Source: Muricea muricata
Taxonomy: Eukaryota > Cnidaria > Anthozoa > Malacalcyonacea > Plexauridae
DNA: 64,000 nucleotides
Assembly (NCBI GenBank): GCA_963855995.1
Contig: OY979728.1
Coordinates: 5,133,330-5,197,329 of the forward strand
Direction of reading: 5' to 3'
The position numbers and the translations under genes were made by a program. The notes below the pieces were generated by a model that saw nothing but the letters and a program-made list of their open reading frames with translations, was not told the origin of the DNA and searched no databases. Positions 30,901-42,302 of the stretch are shown here, in pieces; positions within the stretch are counted from its first letter, which is position 1; the number at the start of each line of letters is the position of its first letter.

Positions 30901-32366
30901 ATTTATGTACAATAGACCGTTTCCCTATTAGACAAACTTTTGAGTTGGGAAAATTTATTGGTACAGCTGGAAAAAGCATCCTAATTTTAATAAAATAGTA
31001 AAGCTTGGTTGCGAAATACAGTAAAATGTGGAAAACGTAGTTCAGCGAAGTTTGCAGATTTTGTACACTTTTGTATCACGCGTGGGAAAGACTTACTACA
31101 ATGTTGCAATGTGGTGCAAGGTGCAACCTTGCAAGGTTGCAAGCTTTTTTTCGCGCGTAATACGACATTATACAAAATTCGCAAACTTCACCGGACTTTA
31201 TTTTCCTCATTTTACTATATTTTGCAACCAAACTTCACAACTTTCCTAAATTTAGGATGCTCTTTCCAACTGTGCTGATAAATTCTTCTAATTCAAAAGT
31301 TTGTCTAATACGGGAATGGTCTATTCAAATGCTGCAGGTACAAAGTTGTGGGGTGGTCAACTTCACACACACACATAAACCTCTCTCAACTGTCTACTAG
31401 AGCGTACGTACGCTTCAATAGAGAATCAGAGGAAGGTGCAAGGAATTAGTTATAGCGCCTTAACATATTGGCCCGATTTATACTAGAGACGGACGATCCG
31501 TTACATCGTCTGTCTTAGTATAAGCACAAGACGAACTATCCAGATAAGTTATTTTCAAAACTGCTGAATACAAGTATAAACAAAGTATAGTTCGTCTTAT
31601 ACAGCATTTATACACACAGGCGGATCATTCGTCACGACGAACACTACGCAGGCAAGTTCGTCTGAACAGACGAACTATGGCAGATAGTTCGTCTTGACGG
31701 ATGATCCGTCTGCTTGCCCGCGGTTATCGGTCGAACAAACTTTTTTCCCAAATTCGTCCAGACGGATCATCCGTCTCCAGTATAAATCGGGCCATTGGTG
31801 TTCGGCAAGACTAATTTCTTGATTTGAGAAGAAAATAATCTGGACACGGATACATGAATACCACCCCACCCGATTAAAGTGGTAGTTTATACGCCCCTGT
31901 TCGGAGGTCGTGAAATAGGGTAATAATTCCGTGTTCTCGTATAAATCTTAATCCAAGCCCTAAACCAAACCCTAATCCTAACCAGCGTTTTATTTGTCAT
32001 GTTTTAACTTTGATGGATTGAAGGTTTGATTAGATTTAGAGCTTGGATTAAAATTTAATTTCGCGTACTGAGAACACGGAATTATTACCTGAAATAGGGT
32101 CGTGAAACAGGGACTCTTTGTGCAACCGAAATTTTTTACCACCATTTTTCAATTTTCTAGCATAAGGCCCTAATATGTGATGACAAGGTACGTTTCGTAA
32201 ACTAACAACACTCAGTATATTCATAAATACCATTGATCACATCCCATTGATATTTTCCATCGCTTCGAACACAAGCCACAATTTTGTCGTCATCATTGCG
32301 ATCTCTGACAACCATAAATTTTCCTCTCTTCTTTCCTGTGCATGTTCCTGGATCGTAAGGATTTAC
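23070..32366 (-). CDS. Gene 2: paralogue of gene 1, complete 3' end, first exon not found
   Basis: Thirteen exons: 32231-32366, 30735-30850, 29714-29922, 29439-29625, 28949-29037, 28697-28769, 26818-27042, 26357-26398, 25857-25988, 25071-25326, 24923-24974, 23905-24037 and 23070-23585 with a TAA stop. Together they give 2166 nt, exactly 722 codons. All splice sites are GT-AG with phases matching gene 1. The signal-peptide exon expected upstream of 32366 was not identified. The module order is the same as in gene 1: N-terminal modules, cysteine-rich middle, short coiled coil, fibrinogen-related C-terminus. This is a tandem duplicate in the same orientation, and it shows no premature stop, so it is likely functional. 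Confidence 0.87.
25071..25326 (-). CDS. Gene 2 exon 11: short coiled coil
   Basis: The exon is 256 nt, in phase with gene 1. It encodes about three 18-residue units (for example IDRKLTNANLDTLAKLDN) that are more diverged from each other than those in gene 1. It ends VEKG before a GTATTA donor. The stalk is predicted to be 50 residues shorter than in gene 1. Confidence 0.85.
25580..25771 (+). pseudogene. Penelope-like reverse-transcriptase remnant in gene 2 intron
   Basis: The plus frame contains FSYKLKYMRHEK and NKQHNIIWFHPLSERTLRQT, a pattern I know from the region between the reverse transcriptase core and the C-terminus of Penelope-like proteins (usually NIIWFNPPFS). No other part of the element is present. 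The family assignment is from memory. Confidence 0.55.
25857..25988 (-). CDS. Gene 2 exon 10
   Basis: The exon has 44 codons, starting VAVVANKESMYELP and including SYRTDERKLYFKEDSQWEAL. It is one codon shorter than in gene 1. The intron before it (25989-26356) is only 368 bp, against 11,477 bp in gene 1. Confidence 0.87.
26357..29037 (-). CDS. Gene 2 exons 6-9: cysteine-rich middle modules
   Basis: Exons 28949-29037 (CLKEACPEGFAYF), 28697-28769 (SYSVVNGRSGTLD), 26818-27042 (CCACFGPDTNQDYC, VWFWIRSSLPKRVWKKCMEF) and 26357-26398 (GSCSVFEDVTINDG). Every cysteine seen in the gene 1 copy is kept. The 1.65-kb intron 27043-28696 shows only a small hairpin around CTACTAGTAG (27350-27400) and otherwise nothing I recognise. 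Confidence 0.87.
29439..32366 (-). CDS. Gene 2 exons 2-5: N-terminal extracellular modules
   Basis: Exons 32231-32366 (YDPGTCTGKKRGKFMVVRD), 30735-30850 (SYGNYFDPAKDCSHVVDNV), 29714-29922 (GWCDVHTDRGGFLLIG) and 29439-29625 (SSEGGCGHLYPGIGNIAYV). Lengths are 136, 116, 209 and 187 nt, the same as gene 1. Intron 30851-32230 carries a fold-back element, one MITE and an 8-bp-duplication element. The intron between 29922 and 30735 carries a MITE with TTAA flanks. Confidence 0.87.
30361..30606. mobile_element. MITE flanked by TTAA, with nested hairpin
   Basis: The ends AGTGCACATTTGGAATTTA and the inverted AAATTCCAAATGACTGCAAGTGCACT are flanked by TTAA on both sides (30357-30360 and 30607-30610), the target used by piggyBac-type transposases. 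Inside is a second inverted pair built on TGGCTTCTCAAGTTGA (30389-30404 and about 30486-30501). Confidence 0.75.
30911..31325. mobile_element. Fold-back element with about 200-bp inverted arms
   Basis: The left arm starts AATAGACCGTTTCCCTATTAG and the right arm ends with the inverted form of AATAGACCATTCCCGTATTAG. Similarity continues through TTTGGTTGC and AAGTTTGC for most of the element, so the whole unit can fold on itself around GCAACCTTGCAAGGTTGC (31123-31140). It is non-coding. Confidence 0.75.
31470..31793. mobile_element. MITE with GGCCCGATTTATACT termini
   Basis: The inverted ends (GGCCCGATTTATACTAGAGA and the partner at 31774-31793) are flanked by ATT on both sides (31467-31469 and 31794-31796). 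The interior is built from many copies of GACGAACT, AGTTCGTC and GGATGATCCGTC in both orientations. The 3-bp duplication points toward a PIF/Harbinger-like mover, which is an inference. Confidence 0.75.
31919..32089. mobile_element. MITE with 8-bp target duplication TGAAATAG (hAT-like)
   Basis: The ends GGTAATAATTCCGTGTTCTC and the exact inverted copy at 32070-32089 are flanked by TGAAATAG at 31911-31918 and 32090-32097. The 8-bp duplication fits hAT transposases. The element lies 140 bp from gene 2 exon 2. Its interior has a telomere-like CCCTAAACC...CCCTAATCC stretch that is too short to mean more. Confidence 0.8.
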
Positions 32367-33835
32367 CTGATGTGTTTAAATTCAGATTTACAACCTTTAT
32401 TTTATGGTCATGCATGTATGTGAAAGTAAAATATTTTCCTTCTGCTTTTGTGTACGTTTGTGAATTTCACAAAGTTGGAAAGGATGTGGCAAAATATATT
32501 GGGGCAAACAAAACAAGTATTTATATGTGCCGACTTAGTATTGAAAGGTTTCTGAAGTCTTGGGCGAATATGACAAGCAATGGCAGCAGAAATTTTTAGA
32601 TTTTTTCGTTTTGTGCGTACAGTTAAGTGATAAATCACATCCGCTCACTGCAGCGATAGTTTGCAGCCACAAATTTCATCGTGTGCATCACAGTGCATGA
32701 ACGGAAGAATCACTAAACAAAATGTTTACACAAAATGCACTACACAAAATGTTTTTGTTTTTTATTTGCTTATTTTGTTTCTGTTTTTCTATATATGCAC
32801 ATCAAAGATCTTCATATCTTTCTTGAAGCACTCACATTGCCTTGTTTTAGGTGTAGTTGGTGCAAATTTGCAAGCTAATGGGTCTGAAACGGCTAACATT
32901 TTTCGATACTGTAGGGAGCCACTTAATATGTTTACAATGTTCGTCACGTCTAACAGTGGGGAAACCTCTCTGGCATGCTCCTCGGGAAAATTTAAGCTGC
33001 TAAATGAGATTTTATCGCATTCTTATGTTGTGAAGCAATTGCCTCATAGATTTGCCCTTACAATACATACCCATAACGACCGACATTCTTTCACTCCGCC
33101 CCTTTCACCTATGACAGGACCTATTCCAAGAAATTTTCAGCCAGATGTAAATTGATGATGACTCATTCAATTGTTAAAAATGCCAATTTATCAAAAAAAT
33201 AGTGAGTCTGTATTAGTTGCATTGTGTTTTCTGGACGATTTAAATCAGAACAAGGTCGGGCGACTTCTACTTTTCATTTGTGCAACAAAAGGTTTATTGA
33301 GTCTCTCCTCCTTGACCTTGATCTTAGTTGAGTCAAGTAACTTTTCCTTTCAGATCTTTTCAATTTCTATGGCGCTCCATGCACATCTCTAGACGTTTAG
33401 CTAACTTATAACAATGTGATATAATAGAAATCATGCAGCATATTTTTCTCTCCAATTATTGTGTTCTTTCTATTAGCTTTTGTTGATTGAAGATGAACTT
33501 TTAGATTTTAATACTGCCCACTTTTTCCATCAATACGGCACAAAGTATACAACACTGCACGGTAAACTCGAAACTCGATCTATACTAATTTGTGTTATTT
33601 ATTAGAAATTTTTAAAATTGTAATCTGAAGCGTTATAAAGTTGGCATATTGTATATCAAATTAAAGCAAACTTGTGTCAATTAATTTTCGTTGGCTGCAC
33701 ACTCAAGTACTCTAAGGCTGAGCTTTTGCTTCTTTGCAAAGACTGACTTGCTTTGTGGCGTGATCGCCCTTCCGGCCCTTATAGGTATTTAACTCTGATC
33801 TATTCTTGAAAGAAAAATATACTTGTCCCTTTTTT
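32367..33835. other. Region upstream of gene 2 exon 2, no supported gene
   Basis: The missing first exon and promoter of gene 2 should lie here or further upstream. A minus-strand GTGAGC donor at 32646 preceded by ATG codons was examined but ends in the wrong phase. A plus-strand frame at 32661-33155 is open for 164 codons and has a possible splice acceptor near 32852. I do not recognise it, and the first half is phenylalanine-rich and improbable. Confidence 0.5.
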
Positions 33836-34140
33836 ATTACTATTATTATTACAACTTTATTTGAATACGGAGCTATTTCACTTTTCATAAAAATATATAA
33901 AACTATTTACAAGGAACTAAAAAGAAGGAAAAGAAAAAAAAATTAGTGATCTTCCAATAGGCCGTATATAATACTACTAAATAACTTAGTATAAAACTAC
34001 AAGTAATTACATAGTAATAAGGCGAAGCTTATTTTAAACGACTCAATAGATTGAGGTTTTTTAAGGTCACAAGGTAAACTATTCCAAGCCACCGCACCCC
34101 TGTAACTAATAGAAATCCCTTAAGAAATTTGGGTCATTAG
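33836..34140 (-). pseudogene. 3' end of a non-LTR retrotransposon
   Basis: On the minus strand GISISYRGAVAWNSLPCDLK and SIESFKISFALLL match the common last segment of LINE proteins (G..AWNSLP...R...S...FK..L). A stop codon follows, and then the tail ACAAAGTTGTAATAATAATAG-like at 33836-33860. Only about 300 bp remain. The stretch 34140-34779 shows nothing I can name. Confidence 0.7.
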
Positions 34141-34779
34141 CATGTATTGAAACTATTTAACTTTGGAGACTATACGTTCGCCAACTATGATTCATAGTTT
34201 ATCATTAAGAGAATTTATTCAAAATAATTTAATTTTATTAATTCAGCATTGCCTGGGATAACTAACTCGGGTAATCTACATATTTGAAAGCAAATTTTCT
34301 GGCAGCTTGTTTTAATTAATTTTGTCTTATATGACAAAATTACAGAGTCTGGTCATAATTGATATCACTGATACAGGATATTTGTTGAATTTTCATTCAT
34401 TTGCTACTTTCAAGTTATGTCGGTTACAGAGCTCGTTTGCATTTTGTTTCGTGTGTGACACTCTAGGTGATGTATCCGTTATTGACGACAGTGAAATATG
34501 TTTACAAGTGTGCGTAATATAACCTGCTTTACCCACAGCTGTCTAATCTATTTTACGTTCTTCGTGAAATTGTTTTTTTAATTAAGCCGTGCTAACCATT
34601 TTGCATTCGCTGGATTTAGGTGGATTCAATCATTTCTGATATGACGCGGATAAATTAAAATTAAAAAATCTAAACATTTTCCTACATCATATATTAAAAG
34701 AAGCACTTCCCAAAAATTTAAAACACCCCCGGTTATTCGAAGTGTTTAAATACTTTGGTCGCCACGAACGTGAGGAGTT

Positions 34780-35165
34780 CAGGGGCGTAGCCAAGGGGGG
34801 GGGGGGCAAGGGGGGCGGTCGCCCCCCCAATCATCCGAGAAACCATTTTTTCAAAACGTTGAAATCCGGGTAGAAAATTGTTGGGGGGATGATCTGATAG
34901 TGAAAGAAGACCAGTTTACCAAGAAAGAGGAAAAAACACCTGATTTAATTTATATATTTTGAATTACTAAAAAAGTCATTTCTATTTTCTATCAACTTGA
35001 TGGTCTCGTAAATTCTTCTTGGCCAAACTTCCAGAATGGGGAACCCTTATTTTTCTGAATTTCAGAAACCCTCTATAGAATGTTAAATTTCCTCGGTGGG
35101 GATGTGGCCCGACACCTCTTAAATGAGCTCGCCCCCCCAAAGTCAGGGCCCTGGCTACGCCCCTG
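34780..35165. mobile_element. MITE with CAGGGGCGTAGCCA termini
   Basis: The left end CAGGGGCGTAGCCAAGGGG and right end CCCTGGCTACGCCCCTG are inverted. G-rich and C-rich stretches (GGGGGGGGGGGG, GCCCCCCC) lie inside each end. A similar C/G-rich motif occurs at 6285-6440 within the fold-back element. No clear target duplication was seen. Confidence 0.75.
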
Positions 35166-37556
35166 ACTGAGGACAAACGTCTCCAGCCCTCCAGACCAAC
35201 AAGTAGCTGTACTGAATTAATGTACAGTATATATTTTAAGATTATATATTTACAGGCAGCTAAAGACATATTTTCTATTGATTAAAATAGTGCGCACAAA
35301 TTTGAAAGTTTGAAAGATTTTCTAGCACTGCATTGTGTTTATCATTTATGATATGGCTATAGGCCTATAATAAATATCTATAATTCACTGAAGTAAACAA
35401 AAGAACCTTGTGCTGAACGTCCATATATCAGATTTACCTGCATGGCTTTTTTACGATGCTGAGATCGAACATTACTTAATAGATTACACTTGAACAAATA
35501 CTGCGCCATTTGGCTTGATTAAAAATATATATCATTTTCCCTTATTAATTTACATGGCGCTGTGATCGTAGATCGTTTGTCGAGTTATCATAGAAACTCA
35601 AGCCTTAAAAGCATATACTCACTCCGAAAATTTATATGTGCAGCACTCATGAAGGTAACTCAGTCTGTTGATTCAGTTGGTTTTATGCTTTGAATTAAAA
35701 AATCAAAATAAATTATAAGTTGAGAAAACAGCTTAACCGCATGATAGCCATTAAGATGTTGAATTGTCATAAATATTAATAATATATAGCTACTTGCCTT
35801 AGATGGTTTTCAGTTTATTGAGCAATTTATCTAAAATGTAAAACAATAGACTTGTGCAGTCTATAACAACTCGTTCTCCTAAAGACACCACTACGTACAT
35901 GATATGGTTACATTACCTCAGTATTAGGGTACACTCTGTCCGAACATTACTGTGCAATTTTTGGAAATCATGGCCGATCAAAGACTTTAATAATGCTCGT
36001 GAATTTTGGGCTCAAATTTTCTTTATGAATTTTATTTCAAACACACGGCATGAAACATCAGCTCTTCATATAGTGCACCAAGAATGACAAATTTTCATTT
36101 GGGTTAACATACACCCTTACAACTGCAAAACTCCAACTCTTGTTAATATTTTCGGTATTTATATACAAACCGAGTAAGCCATTTTTGAGAGAGGGTTCGA
36201 TCTTTATTTGACAACTATTTGAACACTATAGTACTTATATGTTCCTAACACTGACTGTAAATTGGCAGTTGGGCACGTGCAGTCTTTCTATGCAAGTCAC
36301 AAAGCGAGTCTAAAGAACTGATATTTCGGTAAGTTTTACGTATCGATGTGTATTAGAGATTAACATTGTAATCAGAGGAAAATGATCGTTTTATCTATAA
36401 TGTGCATCGCAAAAGGTAATAAAAGGTAAGGCGCACTGAAAATGAAATCTATGGTAATATCTATTTCACATGAAAATTGTAATATCTATTTCACAATTTT
36501 TGTAAAACGTGAAGGAAAATTATATAAAGGAGTGAAATGAAAATTGTAGATCGAAATCGCACATTTCTACTTCTGAGCAGAAAAGAAAATTGTATCAATC
36601 ACTCACCTGCTACGAGAAACAATTAACCTGGCTAATAAAAATTATAAATTGTATATATTAAGAACTAAATTTTTATTTAGCTAAGTTAAATTCGCACGAT
36701 TTTCAATGTGCTCGACGGTGAGAATAGACGACGAAAAATTGTTTTTTTATATACATACGCTTTTTTTCCTTCAAATTTTATGACAGGGATGATATCCAAA
36801 CAAGCTAAAACCCAGGTCTTTCTGACTGCGCAAAAACAATCATTTCTGTAAATTAGATTTTTAACCTGCTATAAAGAGCCCTCCACGCTTTGTTTACTTT
36901 TTTTATAAATTGTATATGTAAGTTGAGACTTATACGAGTTAAACATTGAAGTTGCATTTTGAAACCGTTGAATTCATGACAACAACTACGCCTTATCTTT
37001 GTTATAAATTTATGGCGGTAGTAAATCTTTTTAAATCTTAATAATTCGCTTCATTTGAAAGAGAATCAAAAACAATATTTAGAAGTCTATTTCAAAACTT
37101 TTATATCTGTTTTTACTTCGGGAGATATTCTCACCTAAATGGCTAAATCAACGAACTGTCCCCCGTTTTTACCCTCGATCACTATGTTTTTGTGATGTCA
37201 CAAATGGGATAAGCCACTCAAAGCTACTCCTAAATACCTACCAACAATTAAATATTGTTAATGACCTCTTCATTTAACCTCGTCCGTGTCGAAATACAGA
37301 GCACTTGCCAAAAGTGCGGTTATGGGCGCATATTAATCACTGTTTCATAACTTAGAAAATAAAATTGCGTGACCCAAGACGTATCACGCATACTTACAAA
37401 TATATCTAAGATGGCGGACAACTTAATATTTCAAATCAAAATATCTCACGAAATAAAGCGGATGTAAAAGTTCCGGGATGGAATTCTATATATTTTGTTT
37501 TGAAGTCTCTTTCCAATGTGACATTAAAAATCTTTGTTGCTATATCCTTTTAACAG
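35166..37556. other. AT-rich non-coding stretch
   Basis: No reading frame, splice pattern or repeat here could be tied to a gene or family. Confidence 0.5.
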
Positions 37557-38144
37557 TACAGGGTGTAAAAAAAAAGGCAGTCGAACTTTGCAGTGCTTTA
37601 GCGCGTTGATTATACAATCTACAGAAATCATTCTTTCGCAGGCGGAAAGACCAGGCTTTTAGCTTTCGATTGTCATCATTTTTGTGAAATTTGAAGAAAG
37701 ATTGGGCAAATGCGAATCAAATGAAAATAGCCGGTCGAAATCGTATATTTTCACTGTTGGGAGTTTATTGAAAATCTGTTGAAATTTAAACCCATTAGGG
37801 AATTAAATTACAAAATTAATTGACCAATTTTAGCTTAGGTAGTAAACTTCAGGCATTTTATTAGTGATGTTAATCGTTTCTCGTGACAGATAAATGATTA
37901 ATGAAATTTTCTTTTCTTATTAGCTGCCCTAGTAATGCTCAGAGGTGAAAATATGCGATTTCGACCGGCTATTTTCATTTGATTCGTATTTGCCCAATCT
38001 TCCATCAAATTTCACAAAAATGATGACAATCGAAAGCTAAAAACCTGGTCTTTCCGCCTGCGAAAGAATGATTTCAGTAGATTGTATAATGAACGCGCTA
38101 GAGCACTGCAAAGTTCGATTACCTTTTTTTTTATACACCCTGTA
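37557..38144. mobile_element. Mariner-type MITE with about 200-bp inverted arms, TACAGGGTGTA ends
   Basis: The left arm runs from TACAGGGTGTAAAAAAAAAGG through CGAACTTTGCAGTGCT, TTCTTTCGCAGGCGGAAAGA, TTCGATTGTCATCAT and ATTTTCATTTGATTCG-type blocks. The right arm (about 37943-38144) is the near-exact inverse and ends at TACACCCTGTA. Outer TA dinucleotides fit a TA target. The central 190 bp are unique. It is related to 19802-20517. Confidence 0.8.
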
Positions 38145-38578
38145 TGTTTGTGGGTAGCGCAACAATTGAGCCCGTGGTATCCAAAATTTAAATTACTACA
38201 TGCCATTACTGATAAAAATTGATTAATTTCACAACCATTTAGAACGTAAAAGAGCAAAAAAGAATCAGTGGCGGATCCAGGGTAAGTCAAAATAAATTAT
38301 AGCAGCTCAATTTTAAATTCAAAATAACTTTGTCGCAATGTCATAGGCTATGAATTTCAAAAGAATAAAATCTTACCAATGAAGTTGCTTTGAAGGTATT
38401 TTAAAATGTAAATATATCCTAGAATGAGCTGTGGTAATTTATTTTGACTTACGCTAGATACGCCACTGAAAAGAATAAAATGTCTGAAGTTTAAATAAAA
38501 AGCTTGATTAAGTGCATAATCTTTTTCTATACACGTTTTTTCCTAGTCTATTTATTACACGGAACAAAAAGGTACAAC

Positions 38579-39858
38579 ATGGTTCGTGTTGCGATCGTCT
38601 GCGTAATGGTTTTGATATGCGCCGCGTCAGCATTTCCACACTGGGCACAAAGCAGAGAAGGAGAGCAACAGACAAGAGTATAAGTGATGAGTATTGTGAT
38701 TAAATGTGTTGGGGGTAAATGGTTTTTTGGAACTTTCATAGGTATGAAAGATGTAGGAAAAATTCTCAAACAGTTTCCTCAAAAAAAGAACCGCGAAACT
38801 GTTGTGTCATAGTTTCCTCATATTCCTTGCACAAATCCGAAGGACGAGTGTAATTTGAACGCCATTCAAAAACTTATGACTGTATATGTTCTTGCCAAAT
38901 AGCACGTGACTGATTTCATTATTTTATATAAAAACAGAATACACAATACAGTATAAATTCTCGTTTTCTGATCTCTTTGCTTCACTTTCTATTTTCTTTA
39001 AAACATTCAAATTTTATGCCTAGGAACTTATTGATAAATATGTAAATAAACATGTCTTACATCTTATATGTTTTGTTAAGTATATGTCCTTAATTGTCGC
39101 TAAAAATAATAAAATTTGATCAAAATCGCGTTAAAAAACTCTTGCACCCTGTAATACACGTTTATTACGTTGTCGAGAAAATTTCCATCACTGCAATTTA
39201 ATCTGGCTAGCAAAAGATCAAGCATGGTTGATTTAGGGTTGGAGTTTTTTCCGAGATCATTACGTTCCTCAAAAAATATCATTGTTGGTAAATTTCCATT
39301 GAATCTCTCCGAGGTATGATATATTTGGATATGGTGGGCCTATCCACACAAATGATTTCTTAATGAAAATTGAATTTCATTTTTATGTTTAAATGACATA
39401 CCTTCTTAATACGGCGCCAATATTTTTTATGAGTTACAGTTTTAAAAAATTAGATGCATAATGCAATGAAACATGCATAGCAAGTTCTCTACTAAGACTC
39501 GCCAAATTTTTCCAGCTTATTTTTCACCCAACCCAGATAATTATGACCCTTGCGCATAACACGTAGTTAAAATATTTGGGTATCCTCTGTCCTCGGATCG
39601 CAAACCACAACAGATAATTGAAATATGCACGTGTACTTAATGAACGCTGTAAGTTAGGTTGTAACATTAAAGTTTTGAGCGCGCTGGAAGGAAATTTTTA
39701 CTTTTTTTTTACTTTAGTGTAGTCTTGACGTGGGTGACATTTGCGGAAGAGAGACATCCAATGGACAATACATTGGAGCAACATGTTGTCCCGGATCAAC
39801 TTGTTCGTTCGCTCACTACACAAATGGAGTAGATTATTACAGATGCATAAGTACATGA
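38579..39858 (+). CDS. Small secreted six-cysteine peptide gene, cystine-knot-like, two exons
   Basis: Exon 1 (38579-38677) gives 33 residues: a methionine, a strongly hydrophobic stretch ending with an ASA-type signal cleavage site, then a short charged pro-region rich in Q and E ending in arginine. The donor is GTATAAGT. Exon 2 (39718-39858) follows a pyrimidine-rich acceptor (TTTTTTTTTTACTTTAG), keeps phase 0 and ends in TGA after 46 residues. Its cysteines fall at residues 1, 9, 23, 24, 29 and 43, i.e. C-X7-C-X13-CC-X4-C-X13-C, the order of an inhibitor-cystine-knot fold. The first cysteine directly follows the pro-region arginine. In a cnidarian this could be a venom-type peptide, an antimicrobial peptide or a signalling peptide, and the sequence alone cannot decide. 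The pairing of exons is inferred. Confidence 0.65.
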
Positions 39859-40994
39859 TGAAACAATAATATTTAATATGGTAGTGGACGTTCCTGAATT
39901 CATTGAATTGTAGCTAGCTACCGTCAGTAAAACATCACAGGCAACAAACGTCTGTATTCATGCATGCTAATTATTAAACTATTGCTAACAAACCTTACTT
40001 GTGTGACTACGTTTTTACCTTTGGCATTTTGAAAGCTTTTTTATTTTTTTACTTATATTAATTTTAAACTTAGTACGAGTAAAACCAACTTCATCACAAC
40101 AAAATGATTCAACATGATACAAATATATGCTTGCATGTATACTTTTACAATGTTCTAAAATAATTCAAAATGCATAGGAATATTACGTATTTACGTTGAT
40201 AGGCTGCCGCGTATTTTCAGTCATTGATTCATGTCTTGGAAAATCTCAATGTTGACGTCTTAACAATAACTAACAATAGTAAACCGCTGAGGTGCTGACC
40301 AAAATTTCTATCTATTTATATAACAATATTTTGTGCGTGGTGTGGGCTGCCCGACCAATAGAGACTGTGCGAGTGGGTAAATTTTTTTCGCTCTTTACAA
40401 CCAACTCATCAACCCACATATCACATTAAAACCGGCTAAAATTAGATTGTTGATGACAGTGATGACAGACGATACGTTTAATTGGACAGTGTTTATAAAA
40501 AAACTGAACCCTTTCAAGTTCATATTAAGTATATAAGGTACTGTAGCAATTTGACAGTTTTAATCCCTTGTTGAATACATATGCGTAAATTAAAACACAA
40601 TTCACAAAAAGCACACTATACCTTCAGGATCTGCGCCAGCCTCTCCACCATCCTTATCTTTTAGCCCTTCTTAATTATGCATCAAAAAATGCCGCATTTG
40701 CAAGAAAACATTTGACCAAGCTGGTCATGCATATCATCTCCTATGACACGCGTAGTCAACGTTATTTGTTAGAAAGTTGATATCTTGACATTCATCCGCT
40801 GGCTCAGGTTTCGAACAATTCCTGGGTTCAGAACGTAATACTATCCTCACCCTCGTTAAAACTTGAGTACGCCATTTGGCCCAGATTTTCTTTCAACAGG
40901 TCAACTCAAACTAAAATACAACATGCCACAACACACCGTCCACACTCTGTAAAGCTTGGTCGTCACTAGCTTCGTAAGCACAAGCACAAGCTAA
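39859..40994. other. Downstream flank of the small peptide gene, no gene seen
   Basis: No canonical AATAAA was found close after the stop. AATAAT-like motifs occur near 39865-39872 and ATTATTAAAC near 39970. Nothing else here could be assigned. Confidence 0.5.
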
Positions 40995-41396
40995 TTACTC
41001 CGCCCCGTAGGCGAGGCGGAGTTTTAAATTCGCCCCGTTTCTGTTTTTTTTTTTTTTTTATTTTTTTTCGGTGTCAGAAGTCGGTGCAGCGCTCATGGGT
41101 GATACCGCTGGCACAAACCGCGTGAGCCGACCTAAACACGGTTTAAACTCAATTTCTAGCGAAATGTGTCAACAAAACACGCATTTAAACGTGCATGCTA
41201 GAACATCTAAACCGCAAGAAGGTTTTACGTGCAAAGATTCTCATGCAAAATGCTTTAAAACGACAAATTCCAGCGATGTGTCGCGGTGAAGTTTTGAGAG
41301 CGTGTTTCCGTCATTTTCTGGTTTATTCCTACTTTTAAGGAAATTTAGAAATTTCTACACAAGAATCAAACGCAAATTCTACTGAAATATCTACAT
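40995..41396 (+). repeat. Dispersed repeat, copy 2 (first copy at 7845-8265)
   Basis: It begins with the ACTCCGCC...GGCGGAGT hairpin and follows the first copy base for base with small indels up to GAAATATCTACATA. A T-run at 41046-41059 interrupts it. The following sequence to about 41780 (AAGATCGGTGAAGGAAC onward) may be more of the same element but has no partner in this window. Confidence 0.75.
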
Positions 41397-42302
41397 ACAT
41401 ACAAAATGAAGATCGGTGAAGGAACTTCGCAAAAATATTCATTTTTGTACTTTCGAACGGCGTTTTTCCTATGCTTTTGACTGAAAACACGACGAACGAC
41501 ACTTGCCAGAGCAATTTGCGTGGCGCGTGGAATGACGTGAGCACGGGGACACAAAAATTGAGGTTATTGAGTGCGAGTTCCCTATCTGTATATATCTGAT
41601 CTGTGATACAGCTTCTTCTGAATCAGGAACAAGGAACTTGCTCGGAGCATGTCGACACAAAGTGGTAGTTTCGGCGTTCCTCGGAATTCGTCGGTTTCCG
41701 ACGCTGCTCGAAGATTTTCCGAATACTATTTTTTCAAAATTTTTCTCTAGCTCGAAGATTTTGCTCCTTGAAAGTCCTCTAAATTTTCATGCATCCTAAC
41801 TTTGTTTTAAGGTAATATGCTTTATTTTCTATCATTATTTGTAGCAAAGTACTTAGATTGTGCATAGAGATCGATTTTTGAGAGATCAGACTGGAAATAA
41901 GTACAATTTTCGAGTATTGTAAGTTTGTGCTTTCCAAGCATGGCTATGGTCGCATGTAAGATTAAGGCTACCGTTTTCAGTTGAAGTTGGTTCGATAATA
42001 ATACCATGAAATCCGCTATAGAAACTGAATGAGGTCTTGAATTGTTGAGATTGTCGAAGAAAGTATGCTGAGACAGTTCTATGTATAGAGTTGGTTCTGG
42101 TTCAAATTTATTGAAAAAAGGCAATTTAATTTTAATTTTGTGAATTTCGATTACAAAACATGCCTTGGACTGTCGACCAATTGATTTCGTCAGGCGATTA
42201 CAGACTTGTGAGAGGAGGGGGGTAGCCTAATTACTAAAATGTAGTGAAAAAAGGACTTTCCATCTAATGGTGGGAGCAGGTTGGCGGGAACACTGGAGAA
42301 TA

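Noticed and set aside
31960-31990. Telomere-like CCCTAAACC / CCCTAATCC repeats
   Set aside because: Only a few imperfect units, inside a MITE, and not a tandem array.
32661-33155. 164-codon plus-strand frame
   Set aside because: The first half is low-complexity, phenylalanine-rich AT DNA. The second half looks more protein-like but has no recognised domain and no paired exon.
41822-42124. 100-codon minus-strand frame as a gene
   Set aside because: No recognisable domain, signal peptide or splice sites, and the composition is typical of the surrounding non-coding DNA.
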